Positions 28,606 through 37,720 of a DNA stretch of 64,000 nucleotides are shown here, in pieces. Origin of the DNA: Lederbergia citrisecunda (GTDB taxonomy: Bacteria > Bacillota > Bacilli > Bacillales > Bacillaceae_C); contig NZ_JAGYPJ010000001.1 in the NCBI RefSeq assembly GCF_018343695.1, positions 2,281,992-2,345,991 on the forward strand, read 5' to 3'. The notes under the pieces were generated by a model that had not been told where the DNA came from, did not search any database, and was given only the letters and a program-made list of their open reading frames with translations. The position numbers and the translations under genes are program-made. The first letter of the stretch is position 1. Each line of letters starts with the position of its first letter.

Positions 28606-29973
28606 TTATTCAGTACTGAAAGATATATTAGAAAGAGATAAGTAAGTTCCAGTACTTGCGCCTTGTAAACTAACGGTTCCAGTTGTTGATATAAATAGCG
28701 TGGCAAAAGTATTAGAACCACTGTTTACAATTGCATAAAAACCTTGTTTCGGTCGGAATGCTGCGGGTAATGTAAACAATAATATTCCAGCATCTTTTGT
28801 TCCTCCAGTGATATAACCTCGTAAGCGTACGATTCCGAATTGGTCGAGGCTATATCCCGTTGTATAACTTGAAAAATTTGTCCAGCCATTTTGTAAAACT
28901 GCATTAACCCATTCATCTTGTTTAGTTGTTGCTAGTTGTACCCAATCAGTCCAGCCTGAAGGTGTATAAGTCCTTGTAAAAGTTAAGTTGTTTGTGTAAG
29001 ATTGAAAGATTTGCGTTGGCCTTGTTGATTTTGCAATATGGATCAAAGTTCCACCACTCGTTACACCTGGCGGCATATTTAATGTAGTTCCTGAACAATT
29101 ATAAAATCCTGTTTCCCCGTTTGTAGATAGGTTGCAATTGTTAATAATTGGAGGTGCTGTACCTAATCCAAAACCTTTTGCATATTCAATCGCATTTTTT
29201 TCTGATGTGTTCCATGCTGCTCTTTCTGCACTTGTAATATGTCGAACATTATCCGCCTTATGATCAGTAACTTCTTGCTTGATTTCGTTAATTGCATTAA
29301 CAGCACTCGACTTATCTTTTGTAATTAGAGTAGACATAGATCCAACATTAGATAGAGAAGTATTGATTTTGTTTGCTAACACTGCATTAAGTTTAGGCTC
29401 ACTTATACTCCCGTCAGGAATGGAACCTATAGCAGATGCAGCTATTTGAGATAACATCCATGCCAATTGTTTTTGAACAGTATCACCACTATTTGGATTT
29501 AAAGGCGTTGCTTTAATGAGATCAGCACCGCTATTACCCGAAGTGATGCTCTGCAATTGATTCTTAGTGAAATATCGATCATCGTGGTCGGACGATTTCT
29601 TATGGTTATCGACCAAGAGCTTTAATGATACCAAAATTGACTGTACTGTTTCCCCTGCCAAACCATCAATTAGAGTGGCATTGACATAATCGGCACCACT
29701 GGAGTTTTTCACTTTCGATTTAAGCTTGTCCCTTACGCTTTTAAGCATTGCTTGAATAGTAGAACCGTCCACGTCTTGTATAGCGTTCGTGCCAATGTTA
29801 CTAGCTCCATCTTTTGAATTAAGTGTCGAAATGAGCGAGTTTAAAGCTGTTCTCAGTTCGTCCCCCCTGCTATCAAACAAAGCCTTTATTTGTTGAGCAG
29901 TATACTGAGAATAAAGTGCATCTTGCTGATCACTATGTTTAAAAGTAAAATCTTTCATTTGTGATAACGGCAT
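28606..29973 (-). CDS. Tail fibre protein with pyocin-knob-like region, 455 aa
   Basis: Starts MPLSQMKDFTFKHSDQQDALYSQYTAQQIKALFDSRGDEL, the usual virion-anchoring opening in Bacillus phage fibres. Three internal repeats follow (SGADYVNATLIDGLAGETVQSIL / SGADLIKATPLNPNSGDTVQ and similar). Then come HKADNVRHITSAERAAWN and a pyocin-knob-like NCNLSTNGETGFYNCSG...WTDWVQLAT. The end is a beta-rich head. Likely host recognition. Confidence 0.8.
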   Translation of the reverse strand: MPLSQMKDFTFKHSDQQDALYSQYTAQQIKALFDSRGDELRTALNSLISTLNSKDGASNIGTNAIQDVDGSTIQAMLKSVRDKLKSKVKNSSGADYVNATLIDGLAGETVQSILVSLKLLVDNHKKSSDHDDRYFTKNQLQSITSGNSGADLIKATPLNPNSGDTVQKQLAWMLSQIAASAIGSIPDGSISEPKLNAVLANKINTSLSNVGSMSTLITKDKSSAVNAINEIKQEVTDHKADNVRHITSAERAAWNTSEKNAIEYAKGFGLGTAPPIINNCNLSTNGETGFYNCSGTTLNMPPGVTSGGTLIHIAKSTRPTQIFQSYTNNLTFTRTYTPSGWTDWVQLATTKQDEWVNAVLQNGWTNFSSYTTGYSLDQFGIVRLRGYITGGTKDAGILLFTLPAAFRPKQGFYAIVNSGSNTFATLFISTTGTVSLQGASTGTYLSLSNISFSTE

Positions 29974-29981
29974 ATTACCAC

Positions 29982-31583
29982 CTACTTTCTGTAATTTTGG
30001 AGGATATATTTCAATCCCAAACTTTCGATTTTTAAACTTTCGTCAATTCGATTATTCTGAATAACTAACTGATAGTAAACTACCTTCTTAGCCTTAACTT
30101 TCTTAACGATCATTGTCGGTTGTTCGGAGGCGTTATAAGAGAACAATGAGTAAATAAATGTTGAATAATCAAATAGTTCTGTTCTCGTACTATTGATAAA
30201 CTCTGTTTTCGCATCAAATATCTTGTCATTATAAAAAGATTTTCCATAGTGCATGATGGAATAATCCGGTAAATTCTCCTCGTTTCTCGGGAAACTTACT
30301 TTGTCACTTACATAATAAAAATCACATGAAGTATGCTTACCAGGAGCAATTGTAGCAAACAATTTCTGTATTAATTTATTTCTTTCCGCTGACCCAAAGC
30401 CAATCTTTGCCGACTTCCAATAAGCATTAATGAATTTCCCATCATCGTTATACGGAAACATGTCTGTTTCTTTTTTGAACCGATAGATTAAACCATTTAC
30501 AGAACTGCCAAAATACAAATCCCCATTCATCTCTATGAAACAATCCGCATGGATATTGTCATAAAGATACCATTCGTCAATAGCGTAATCGAATACATAT
30601 ACATTTCCATTGACAGCAAGCCAATATTTCTGATCATAATCAATGGATATAGCATTTTCGAGATTTGGTTCTCTTAATAGTTTTGCATCGACAGCTTCTG
30701 AAATACGCTGTACATTTCTCTCGTCCCTAACATTGGAAGCGACAAGCATATAAATACCATCTCTCGCTAGTGATACAGGGTTATTCTCGACAATTTGTAT
30801 AGAGTTTGTAGCTATTGTCCCCACCTGGTCGTTAATAGGCTTTGAAGGGAAACTAGACACTCCATCGGATAAGTCAAATGTTATTTGATGCTTTCCATTC
30901 GCTCTTTCAACCACTAAATAATCATATTGCTTTGAAAATCCCATAACCTTATCCCAATATTTATAGAATCTATTCTCAGGGAAATAAGAAGGATCGTATA
31001 ATTCGCTCGACCATATATATTCAGGCATATCCTTATTGCCACTAACAAACACTCTAGTATCGTTTGAACCGCCAAAAAGCACATGTAATCGACATTTTTT
31101 GATACGTTCCGGGAAACCCGATTGAGTTTTATAAGCAGTAATCACGACATTGTTTGTCCCTTTGTCCGGAGCTGTTGAAAAAGTGACTTTGCCAGTAGAA
31201 CGATCGACTGTGAATCCAGAATCTTCATTCATGGTAGTACCATTTACGACAGCCGTTAGCTTTGTTGTAGCCAATCCAGTTAAAGAAAGTTGGAATACAG
31301 TGGCTGTTCCATCAGCACTAAACGAATCTTTAAACCCACTGCCTAGCAAGTTGAAATCCTCATACGGAATACCACCGCCTTCTGGGTCCTTACTAATCGA
31401 AATGGTAGGGATATATGGAGTAACGGCTTTTACAGTTGTTCCATCATATTCTAGATAGTTCACACCATCCATAATGTAGCACTTCCCATTCATCACAAAA
31501 AACGAAGTACGGTTATTTGACACTCCAGTGGATAGCACTTTCGGTGGATCTAAATCAAGTAATAACTCGTCTGCCCAAGTCAT
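29982..31583 (-). CDS. Tail hub protein (P22 gp10-like), C-terminal part of a split gene, 533 aa
   Basis: From residue 20 on (GVSNNRTSFFVMNGKCYIMDGVNYLEYDG) this reads as the middle and end of a propeller-like tail hub protein that closes the portal of short-tailed phages. An inserted Ig-like stretch (FQLSLTGLATTKLTAVVNG) and many beta strands follow. Its natural N-terminus is the separate 115-aa ORF at 35329-35676, 3.7 kb upstream. A ribosome site (AAGGATGG) shows it is now translated on its own. Confidence 0.7.
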   Translation of the reverse strand: MTWADELLLDLDPPKVLSTGVSNNRTSFFVMNGKCYIMDGVNYLEYDGTTVKAVTPYIPTISISKDPEGGGIPYEDFNLLGSGFKDSFSADGTATVFQLSLTGLATTKLTAVVNGTTMNEDSGFTVDRSTGKVTFSTAPDKGTNNVVITAYKTQSGFPERIKKCRLHVLFGGSNDTRVFVSGNKDMPEYIWSSELYDPSYFPENRFYKYWDKVMGFSKQYDYLVVERANGKHQITFDLSDGVSSFPSKPINDQVGTIATNSIQIVENNPVSLARDGIYMLVASNVRDERNVQRISEAVDAKLLREPNLENAISIDYDQKYWLAVNGNVYVFDYAIDEWYLYDNIHADCFIEMNGDLYFGSSVNGLIYRFKKETDMFPYNDDGKFINAYWKSAKIGFGSAERNKLIQKLFATIAPGKHTSCDFYYVSDKVSFPRNEENLPDYSIMHYGKSFYNDKIFDAKTEFINSTRTELFDYSTFIYSLFSYNASEQPTMIVKKVKAKKVVYYQLVIQNNRIDESLKIESLGLKYILQNYRK

Positions 31584-31609
31584 AATTCACCATCCTTCCG
31601 TAATAAAAA

Positions 31610-31630
31610 AACATCCCATTATGAGATGTT
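31610..31630 (-). terminator. Terminator after the Wzy-like gene
   Basis: AACATCTCAT and ATGGGATGTT arms, then TTTTTATTA on the minus strand. It closes the inserted tailspike/Wzy cassette. Confidence 0.75.
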
Positions 31631-31654
31631 TTAATATAGATTATTAAGTTTTTC

Positions 31655-32983
31655 TTACGTCGCAGTTTGTTCCGATTGCACAGCATTTATCTTGTTGTAT
31701 TTATCTCTCTTTATTTTATCATCAAGTATCCAAGCGCTTCTCCCTGCCACAATGATAAAAATAAGAAACTCTGTGTTGAAAACCATTGTACTTGATGTAA
31801 AAAATCTTAATATCCACATTACCGCTATTACCCAAATCCAGGCTTCTTCCGGGCTTAATTTAAACTTCCTTAAGTGTAATGCAGGCCTAATTAACAACAT
31901 GTATGCCATTAAAAGCATAATTGGACCAGTCATAAACAAAGTATTCAAAATACCACTGTCAACAATAAAATCAACTGATTGGGAATATCCATATCCAACA
32001 GGGAAAAAGGAAAAGAAATCCCCTATTACGAAATCAATAAATTCCTTTAAATCAGCACTTCTTGTGTCTGCTGAAAATCTAATTAAAAACCCATTAATTG
32101 CATTGTTTATTAAGTTTGTTGGCGGAAGGAGGAACCCGCTTTTTGATAGTAAATAAACGACTAGCCAAGCTGCAATTGCTATCAAGGTAATTCCCACCAT
32201 AAATACCCTTTTTATTTTACCAGTTTTATATAGATACAAGAGTATTCCAATAGTTGTTATTACCAAAACCAATCGCATCTCCGTTAAAAGAGCAAGAAGA
32301 TACTGGAACAATATCAACAATGTTACTGTCATAAATGCACTTTTCTTTTTCTTTGTCTTTTTACTACCCCAGTACAACCAGTATATCAAAGTAAACTGTA
32401 AACATATTGTAGATGTCCATAACCACTTTAGAGCAACAACTCTGCTTGTCATACCCAGTTGCGAAAAAAATGCATAATACTGAGCTAATCCATAAAAAGC
32501 TGTCAGTATTGAAAGTATCGTCAAGATCCTTATTGCTTTCTCAATTGAATGCCAATTTCTTGGGTTGTAAGCATAAAAAAATAACGCAATACCAACCACT
32601 GTATAAGGGCCTAATTGGACACTACCGTTTGATAGACTAGTAAGATAACTTAATGGGTCATCAGATTTCAGTAGCAAATAAGGAATTAATGTAATCATAA
32701 CAACATAAAAAATATTTCTTTTATTGTTGAATATGGATTTCAAGTTAGTAATAATAATGAGATAAATCCCCGCAAAAACGACGATAAGGGAAATTTGTGT
32801 TGCTAAAACGTTTGTATTGGAAACCACTTCTTCAAAGGATACTTGAAAAGTAGAATACAATTCAGCGTTTCTGTATCTACTAAAGACTGTTGAAGACCAT
32901 AATGCTACATAAGAAAAGATTACAACTACGATAAACAAGAAATTTGCAAATGAAAATCTACTTCTGATTGCTGGATTATCCAA
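31655..32983 (-). CDS. Polytopic membrane protein, O-antigen ligase/Wzy polymerase-like, 442 aa
   Basis: TTG start after GGGGAG. About 11 membrane spans with a large loop near the end (LINNAINGFLIRFSADTRSADLKEFIDFVIGDFFSFFPVGYGYSQ). An Arg-rich loop after a long run of spans and the VGYG region are typical of Wzy polymerases and O-antigen ligases, which join polysaccharide repeat units at the membrane. It lies inside the virion operon directly after a tailspike gene. A role in changing the host surface polysaccharide is inferred, not shown. Confidence 0.6.
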   Translation of the reverse strand: MDNPAIRSRFSFANFLFIVVVIFSYVALWSSTVFSRYRNAELYSTFQVSFEEVVSNTNVLATQISLIVVFAGIYLIIITNLKSIFNNKRNIFYVVMITLIPYLLLKSDDPLSYLTSLSNGSVQLGPYTVVGIALFFYAYNPRNWHSIEKAIRILTILSILTAFYGLAQYYAFFSQLGMTSRVVALKWLWTSTICLQFTLIYWLYWGSKKTKKKKSAFMTVTLLILFQYLLALLTEMRLVLVITTIGILLYLYKTGKIKRVFMVGITLIAIAAWLVVYLLSKSGFLLPPTNLINNAINGFLIRFSADTRSADLKEFIDFVIGDFFSFFPVGYGYSQSVDFIVDSGILNTLFMTGPIMLLMAYMLLIRPALHLRKFKLSPEEAWIWVIAVMWILRFFTSSTMVFNTEFLIFIIVAGRSAWILDDKIKRDKYNKINAVQSEQTAT

Positions 32984-33063
32984 TCCTATCTCCCCGCCTA
33001 TTCCTTCAAATTCCTATTTATTGTATCTAAGCAAGGAGAAAATTGGAAGCTTTTTCAAAAAAA

Positions 33064-35325
33064 CTATGCAGCAATTACCTGAGTATTTTCAGATTGGGTG
33101 ATTGTCGCAGAGTCGATTCCGGTTGCACCGGTGCGAACTAAACTAGAATTAATTGTATCTCCAGATGAGTATAGCTGCATATTATCTTTGACAATCGCAT
33201 TAGCAATATACCCAGCAAGGTTAATTCCTCCTAAAACTCTATTAAAGGTATTCCCGCATGCTCTAAATGCTTTTTGATACATTGCAACTACTCCATAATT
33301 TGTTCCGTCGCTATGGACATCATTATCTACTATCCTGTTCCCAAATTTATAAGATGTTGCAGTTAAATCAATAGCAGGATTATTACCTTTAGGTCTTATA
33401 GTGTTTTGTGAAATAGTCGTGAATTCAGCGGTGTATAAAGTTAAAGAAGCATTTCTTAATTTATTGCCTGATACGATAGTCACATCTTTAAATATAGAGC
33501 TTCCAGTTGCAAAAATACCGTGCCCTGTTATTTGTTGTACGGCATTATTAGAATCTATATATGAAGTTTTGCATTCAATTTGATTCGTTGTAAAACCAGT
33601 ATTCTGTAAAACTCCTGCTATAGGATTAATATATATCCCGTACCTAGGTAACAAGCCATTTCTTTCATCTTTCGCCATTATATTTGAATCTATAACAGAA
33701 TCGTATAAATTGTCTATATAAAAGCCAGTTACGTCTGAATTTATTTGATTACCTTGAATAATCATATTTCTATTCTTACTGCCGTTATTTTCAGCAAATA
33801 CTATCCCAGCATTTCTCGGTTCGTGGATACCCTGTTTGACTGTTTTTAATCCCCTGATAATGTTGTTTGATATGATGCTATTAGAACCACTCCATAAAAT
33901 ACCTTGAAAAATAGGATTACCACTGGAATAAGGAATTTCGTAAAAATCCTCAATTATATTGTTAGCTATAATAACACCATTCGCAAACTTTCTTGGGTTA
34001 AACGACTTTACTGACCTGTTGTCATAATACGCTACATTTATGCCAATCGCATGATTACCAGAGTTTATCGTCCCTCTAATATCTCGAATGATGTTGCCTG
34101 TAATTATTAAGCTTTCTACATACCCTAATTCATCCGAAGATGTATTAGTCTGATCATCAGTTAAAGACACTTTTGCTTCAATTCCTTGTAAAGTGACACC
34201 TTGAATCCTATTTCCGGAAATAATAGTCCTGTCACCGGAGCTAAATACGTCGATTGCATCAGAAAGGGTATTAATTAAGTCATTGTCTAATATTTTTCCA
34301 CGCGACTTATAAGATACGTGAATTAATTCGTCCTCATTAAGCCAATTCCCGTCGATAAAATTTCCCTGAACCAAAAAATCCTCACACAACGCTAATTGAA
34401 TTCCACCAGAAAAAATTTGACTATTTTTAATACGAAGATTTTTTATTTTGGTTTCTAGAGTTACTCCAGAAGCATTAATACCTAATCTTTTGGTCTCATT
34501 TAATGGAGTTACAGTAGTTCCAGGATAAATCTTTACATTTTCTATATCAATATCCTCTGTTGCTTTTTCTATAGTAACTGAAACGGACATATCTGTGTGT
34601 ATTTCTAAATTTTTTAAATCTACTTTTTTGGTACCCATCGGAAAAACAATGGACTTACAATTGATTTTGGATGTGCTGTCTTTACCTACAATCGAACAAT
34701 TGATACTAATTTGTTTTAAAGGCTCATTCACAACGTCTACACTTAATATCCCATTAATGGATTTTGTGAAATTAATTGCATCTTGTAAACTCGCAAACTG
34801 CGCTGCATCTACAATCTTTCTGTCACCAAGTTGTTTCGAAGTTTCCGCCAACTGCGACGTAACTTTAATATAATCATCATCTAAACGAGTTTTTAAATTC
34901 CCCTTATCAATTCCTTCTGAATTAACTGCAGCCTGTCTCGACATTGCATCAGAATCTGTTACTCGATCAACAATTACATTCAATTCCTGTTGCGTATTTT
35001 CAGCCGTATCCTTTGCTTTAGCAGCTTCATTTTTTGCTTTTTCTGCTTCTACTTTCGCTTCAGCTGCCTCTGCTCTCGCTGAAGAAACATTGTCATTTGT
35101 TCGTGATGTTATGTTAAATAAATCATCAATTTTAGGCTGCACATCAGTCAGGATTGTGCTATTAGCACTATTTAAATCCTTTTCTATACCGTCAAGTTTA
35201 TCTTTTTGGCGTTTAAACTCACCGTCAATTAAATCCGAATTCGAAGCCATTTCAGTAATTGTGTTTTGCTTTGTATCCTGTTTATCCCATTTATATAATT
35301 TAAGATAACTTGTTTTACTAGCCAT
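33064..35325 (-). CDS. Tailspike with right-handed beta-helix, 753 aa
   Basis: The N-terminal 60 residues (SYLKLYKWDKQDTKQNTITEM) form a virion-binding segment, followed by a coiled coil (about 60-125). From about 170 the DAAQFASLQDAINFTKS opening and repeated turns such as GNRI, GNII, NNIIE and GNQI mark a pectate-lyase-like parallel beta-helix, the fold of polysaccharide-cleaving tailspikes. Its ribosome site overlaps the last codons of the truncated hub ORF upstream. Enzyme activity is likely but catalytic residues cannot be assigned. Confidence 0.8.
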   Translation of the reverse strand: MASKTSYLKLYKWDKQDTKQNTITEMASNSDLIDGEFKRQKDKLDGIEKDLNSANSTILTDVQPKIDDLFNITSRTNDNVSSARAEAAEAKVEAEKAKNEAAKAKDTAENTQQELNVIVDRVTDSDAMSRQAAVNSEGIDKGNLKTRLDDDYIKVTSQLAETSKQLGDRKIVDAAQFASLQDAINFTKSINGILSVDVVNEPLKQISINCSIVGKDSTSKINCKSIVFPMGTKKVDLKNLEIHTDMSVSVTIEKATEDIDIENVKIYPGTTVTPLNETKRLGINASGVTLETKIKNLRIKNSQIFSGGIQLALCEDFLVQGNFIDGNWLNEDELIHVSYKSRGKILDNDLINTLSDAIDVFSSGDRTIISGNRIQGVTLQGIEAKVSLTDDQTNTSSDELGYVESLIITGNIIRDIRGTINSGNHAIGINVAYYDNRSVKSFNPRKFANGVIIANNIIEDFYEIPYSSGNPIFQGILWSGSNSIISNNIIRGLKTVKQGIHEPRNAGIVFAENNGSKNRNMIIQGNQINSDVTGFYIDNLYDSVIDSNIMAKDERNGLLPRYGIYINPIAGVLQNTGFTTNQIECKTSYIDSNNAVQQITGHGIFATGSSIFKDVTIVSGNKLRNASLTLYTAEFTTISQNTIRPKGNNPAIDLTATSYKFGNRIVDNDVHSDGTNYGVVAMYQKAFRACGNTFNRVLGGINLAGYIANAIVKDNMQLYSSGDTINSSLVRTGATGIDSATITQSENTQVIAA

Positions 35326-35328
35326 TAT

Positions 35329-35676
35329 CTACCCCTCCCACTTCTCATTTAAGTTATCATCCTCCCAGGTTTGCGATCGAGTATTCAGCGTTGGAACACC
35401 CTCAGTACCATACAATTTACCACCATGGGAAATAATAGTTTTGTTATTCCAATGGAATATTCCATTGATTTTACCTGCGCCCAAGGACTGAACATACACC
35501 CTTTCATATCCTGTACGCTTTTTCAGCGCCCCTCTCTCGTCAATATTCATATTTAACATATCGGGAGATTGGGATTCGTCGATTTGAGTAGGGGTAACAC
35601 TAGTATTCATGCCTTTAAATGGCTCAATTTTTAAAAGTGGAGGTTCGGGAGGTGGATTAGATCTAAATGTAACCAT
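35329..35676 (-). CDS. Tail hub protein (P22 gp10-like), N-terminal part of a split gene, 115 aa
   Basis: KIEPFKGMNTSVTPTQIDESQ SPDMLNMNIDERGALKKRTGYERV is the characteristic opening of phage hub/packaged-DNA-stabilisation proteins, followed by the first propeller strands (INGIFHWNNKTIISHGGKLYG). It stops abruptly at NLNEKWEG, whose codons double as the ribosome site of the tailspike. The rest of the protein is encoded at 29982-31583. Confidence 0.7.
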   Translation of the reverse strand: MVTFRSNPPPEPPLLKIEPFKGMNTSVTPTQIDESQSPDMLNMNIDERGALKKRTGYERVYVQSLGAGKINGIFHWNNKTIISHGGKLYGTEGVPTLNTRSQTWEDDNLNEKWEG

Positions 35677-35687
35677 CTTTTTCCCTC

Positions 35688-36260
35688 CTAGAATCTATAA
35701 TCTGCTTGGATATAGTTCGGATAATCATCATTTCTTTTTGAGATGTTTGCAAGTTTTGAATAATAAAGGTTTAATAATCTATCCGACATCATGCTATTTT
35801 CATCTTGCATAAGCATCCCACCTATAAAATAAGGAATGAGCTGTTGAGCATGCAATTCTACTTCAAATTCATAGGTGTCCTCGGTGCTTTTTGATAATTC
35901 CTGCGGATATTTAAAATAAAAATGTTCAAATTCTCCTGCAATCCCTTTTCTTAAAAACAATTTACGGTTTTCTATACGATACGCCGAAAACCTTTCATCA
36001 TTTAGGTTGATGTAACGATGATCTTTAAAGTCATCAGGCAAATCATATTTAAAGTAACCTTCTTCATTGGTTGGATTCTGTTCAAAAATATAGGAAGATT
36101 CAATCCCTATCCTGTCGCTAATTTCCATTTGAGCATCACTAGCAAATCGATTCATACGATTTAAATAATCGGCATTCTCCCCATCAGGAATGGAAACCCC
36201 ATCCACTGAAAATTCATCAATCAGGGACAGGGTCTTTTTCTTGGCTTCACCTAGATTCAT
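35688..36260 (-). CDS. Head-tail connector (P22 gp4-like), 190 aa
   Basis: MNLGEAKKKTLSLIDEFS...RMNRFASDAQMEIS is the helical start of tail-accessory adaptor proteins that bind below the portal. A beta-sandwich middle (YFKYDLPDDFKDHRYINL) and a helical end (QQLIPYFIGGMLMQDENSMMSDRLLNLYY) follow. Context between the capsid genes and the hub supports the call. Confidence 0.75.
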   Translation of the reverse strand: MNLGEAKKKTLSLIDEFSVDGVSIPDGENADYLNRMNRFASDAQMEISDRIGIESSYIFEQNPTNEEGYFKYDLPDDFKDHRYINLNDERFSAYRIENRKLFLRKGIAGEFEHFYFKYPQELSKSTEDTYEFEVELHAQQLIPYFIGGMLMQDENSMMSDRLLNLYYSKLANISKRNDDYPNYIQADYRF

Positions 36261-36270
36261 AGGTAATCAC

Positions 36271-36696
36271 CTACAGTACTTGAATTTGTTTATTTTGCTC
36301 AAACTTAATCTTTTTGTTAGCCTTTACTGTCTCATCATAGCTGTATTTCCATGCTTTATAGATGGATTCAGGAACATCAAACTGTTGTCCACGAGGAATA
36401 GCATAAATAACCCCATTCACACCGACCGGAACAACATCATCAGGGTTTAATGGATCTTCAGGAATGAAAATAGGAACTTTCTTTTCCTTTGATAATCGCT
36501 TTTTCATGGACATCTCCAACTTAGCAAGTTCAACTTCAGCTCGTTTTTCTTCCTCTGCTTCTTTTTTCTCTGCTGCTATTCTAGCTTCTTCCATTTCCTT
36601 TTGCATTTCTACTTGCAATTCTTCTTTTAATTGTTGTTTCAACGCTTCTATATCAATAGTTTGTTCTACTTTTTCATTATTTTGTTCTTTAGCCAC
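36271..36696 (-). CDS. Minor structural protein with coiled coil, 141 aa
   Basis: Residues 1-70 are an acidic/basic coiled coil (LKQQLKEELQVEMQKEMEEA). The C-terminal half, VPIFIPEDPLNPDDVVPVGVNGVIYAIPRGQ, is a small conserved module seen next to capsid genes in Gram-positive phages. It may bind the capsid exterior or portal; the role is unknown. Confidence 0.65.
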   Translation of the reverse strand: MAKEQNNEKVEQTIDIEALKQQLKEELQVEMQKEMEEARIAAEKKEAEEEKRAEVELAKLEMSMKKRLSKEKKVPIFIPEDPLNPDDVVPVGVNGVIYAIPRGQQFDVPESIYKAWKYSYDETVKANKKIKFEQNKQIQVL

Positions 36697-36724
36697 TGCA
36701 ATTCCTCCTAATAATCAAATAAAA

Positions 36725-36746
36725 AAGAGGGGAAAAATCCCCTCTT
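36725..36746 (-). terminator. Hairpin after the major capsid gene
   Basis: AAGAGGGGA and TCCCCTCTT arms, then TTTTATTTG on the minus strand, overlapping the capsid stop. Possibly partial termination that raises capsid mRNA. Confidence 0.7.
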
Positions 36747-37707
36747 ACTGTGTAGCTCCACTTTCGTAACGTACAATACACAATTCATTTAGACGAAGGG
36801 CTGTGAAAGCCGATTTCCAAGCGAGTGTCCAACGTTGATTCATTGGGTCATTTCCGTTTTCACCTAGACCTTTAGCGATGATGTCAGGCTTAGAAGAACC
36901 TTCAATATCAGGTACACCATAAGCACCTTTACCAATGATAATAGTTGCGTATACATCTGCACCAGTAGCACCTGCCCCAACAAATTTAGGAGCATGATCG
37001 TATTCCAAGAAATAAATTCCATCCATTTTACCAATCATTCCATCAACACGATTTTTTGTATTGACATATGTGTTTTGGCTCACCCATTCAGGGTCTTTCA
37101 TCAAGTCTGTGGCTACATCTGTATGAATAAAAGCCAAGTAACCACTTGAACCGTCTGGAAGCTTGATAGGTCTTACTTTATTTCGCTTCATAGAGCGACG
37201 AATTTTCAATACGTCGGCACGAGTGATTTTATCAGCCGCCCCCACTTGATCACGTGTAGTTTTTGCACCTGCATAGAATACGTTTGTTCCTGCAGCAACA
37301 ATATCACGAACGATAATATCAGTAGATTCCCCAGCATTTTCACCAAGCAACTCTGTTGTTTCTGTGATAATCGGATCAAGAGCTGTCATATCAACCCAAT
37401 CCGTACCTTCAACCCAGTTACCATATTGCTTAACAGTTGCAGTCAGCTTTGTAATATCAAGGCTCACGTTTTCAGGCGTTACACCTTCTGTAATTGCTGT
37501 AGTAGAAACAGCAAGGGGATTTAAACGACGGAAAGACGTAACATCTCCTGCACGTTTAGGGATGTTCTTCTTCTCACCATATTTCATCATAACTAGTTCT
37601 GGAAGCAAACGCTCCAACATCGTACGTTGGTAAAATTCCGCTTGTTCCGCTGATAACGCATTATAACCTGATGCATTATTTCTTAAAGTATTTGTTACAT
37701 TTGCCAT
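36745..37707 (-). CDS. Major capsid protein, N4-gp56-like
   Basis: 320 aa of the HK97 fold in the N4-gp56 family. It opens YNALSAEQAEFYQRTMLERLLPELVMMKYG and continues with RRLNPLAVSTTAITEGVTPENVSLD, YGNWVEGTDWVDM, and FIHTDVATDLMKDPEWV. The C-terminal DPMNQRWTLAWKSAFTALRLNE closes it. It follows the scaffold gene as usual. Confidence 0.9.
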   Translation of the reverse strand: MANVTNTLRNNASGYNALSAEQAEFYQRTMLERLLPELVMMKYGEKKNIPKRAGDVTSFRRLNPLAVSTTAITEGVTPENVSLDITKLTATVKQYGNWVEGTDWVDMTALDPIITETTELLGENAGESTDIIVRDIVAAGTNVFYAGAKTTRDQVGAADKITRADVLKIRRSMKRNKVRPIKLPDGSSGYLAFIHTDVATDLMKDPEWVSQNTYVNTKNRVDGMIGKMDGIYFLEYDHAPKFVGAGATGADVYATIIIGKGAYGVPDIEGSSKPDIIAKGLGENGNDPMNQRWTLAWKSAFTALRLNELCIVRYESGATQ

Positions 37708-37720
37708 TTAGATTTTCCTC

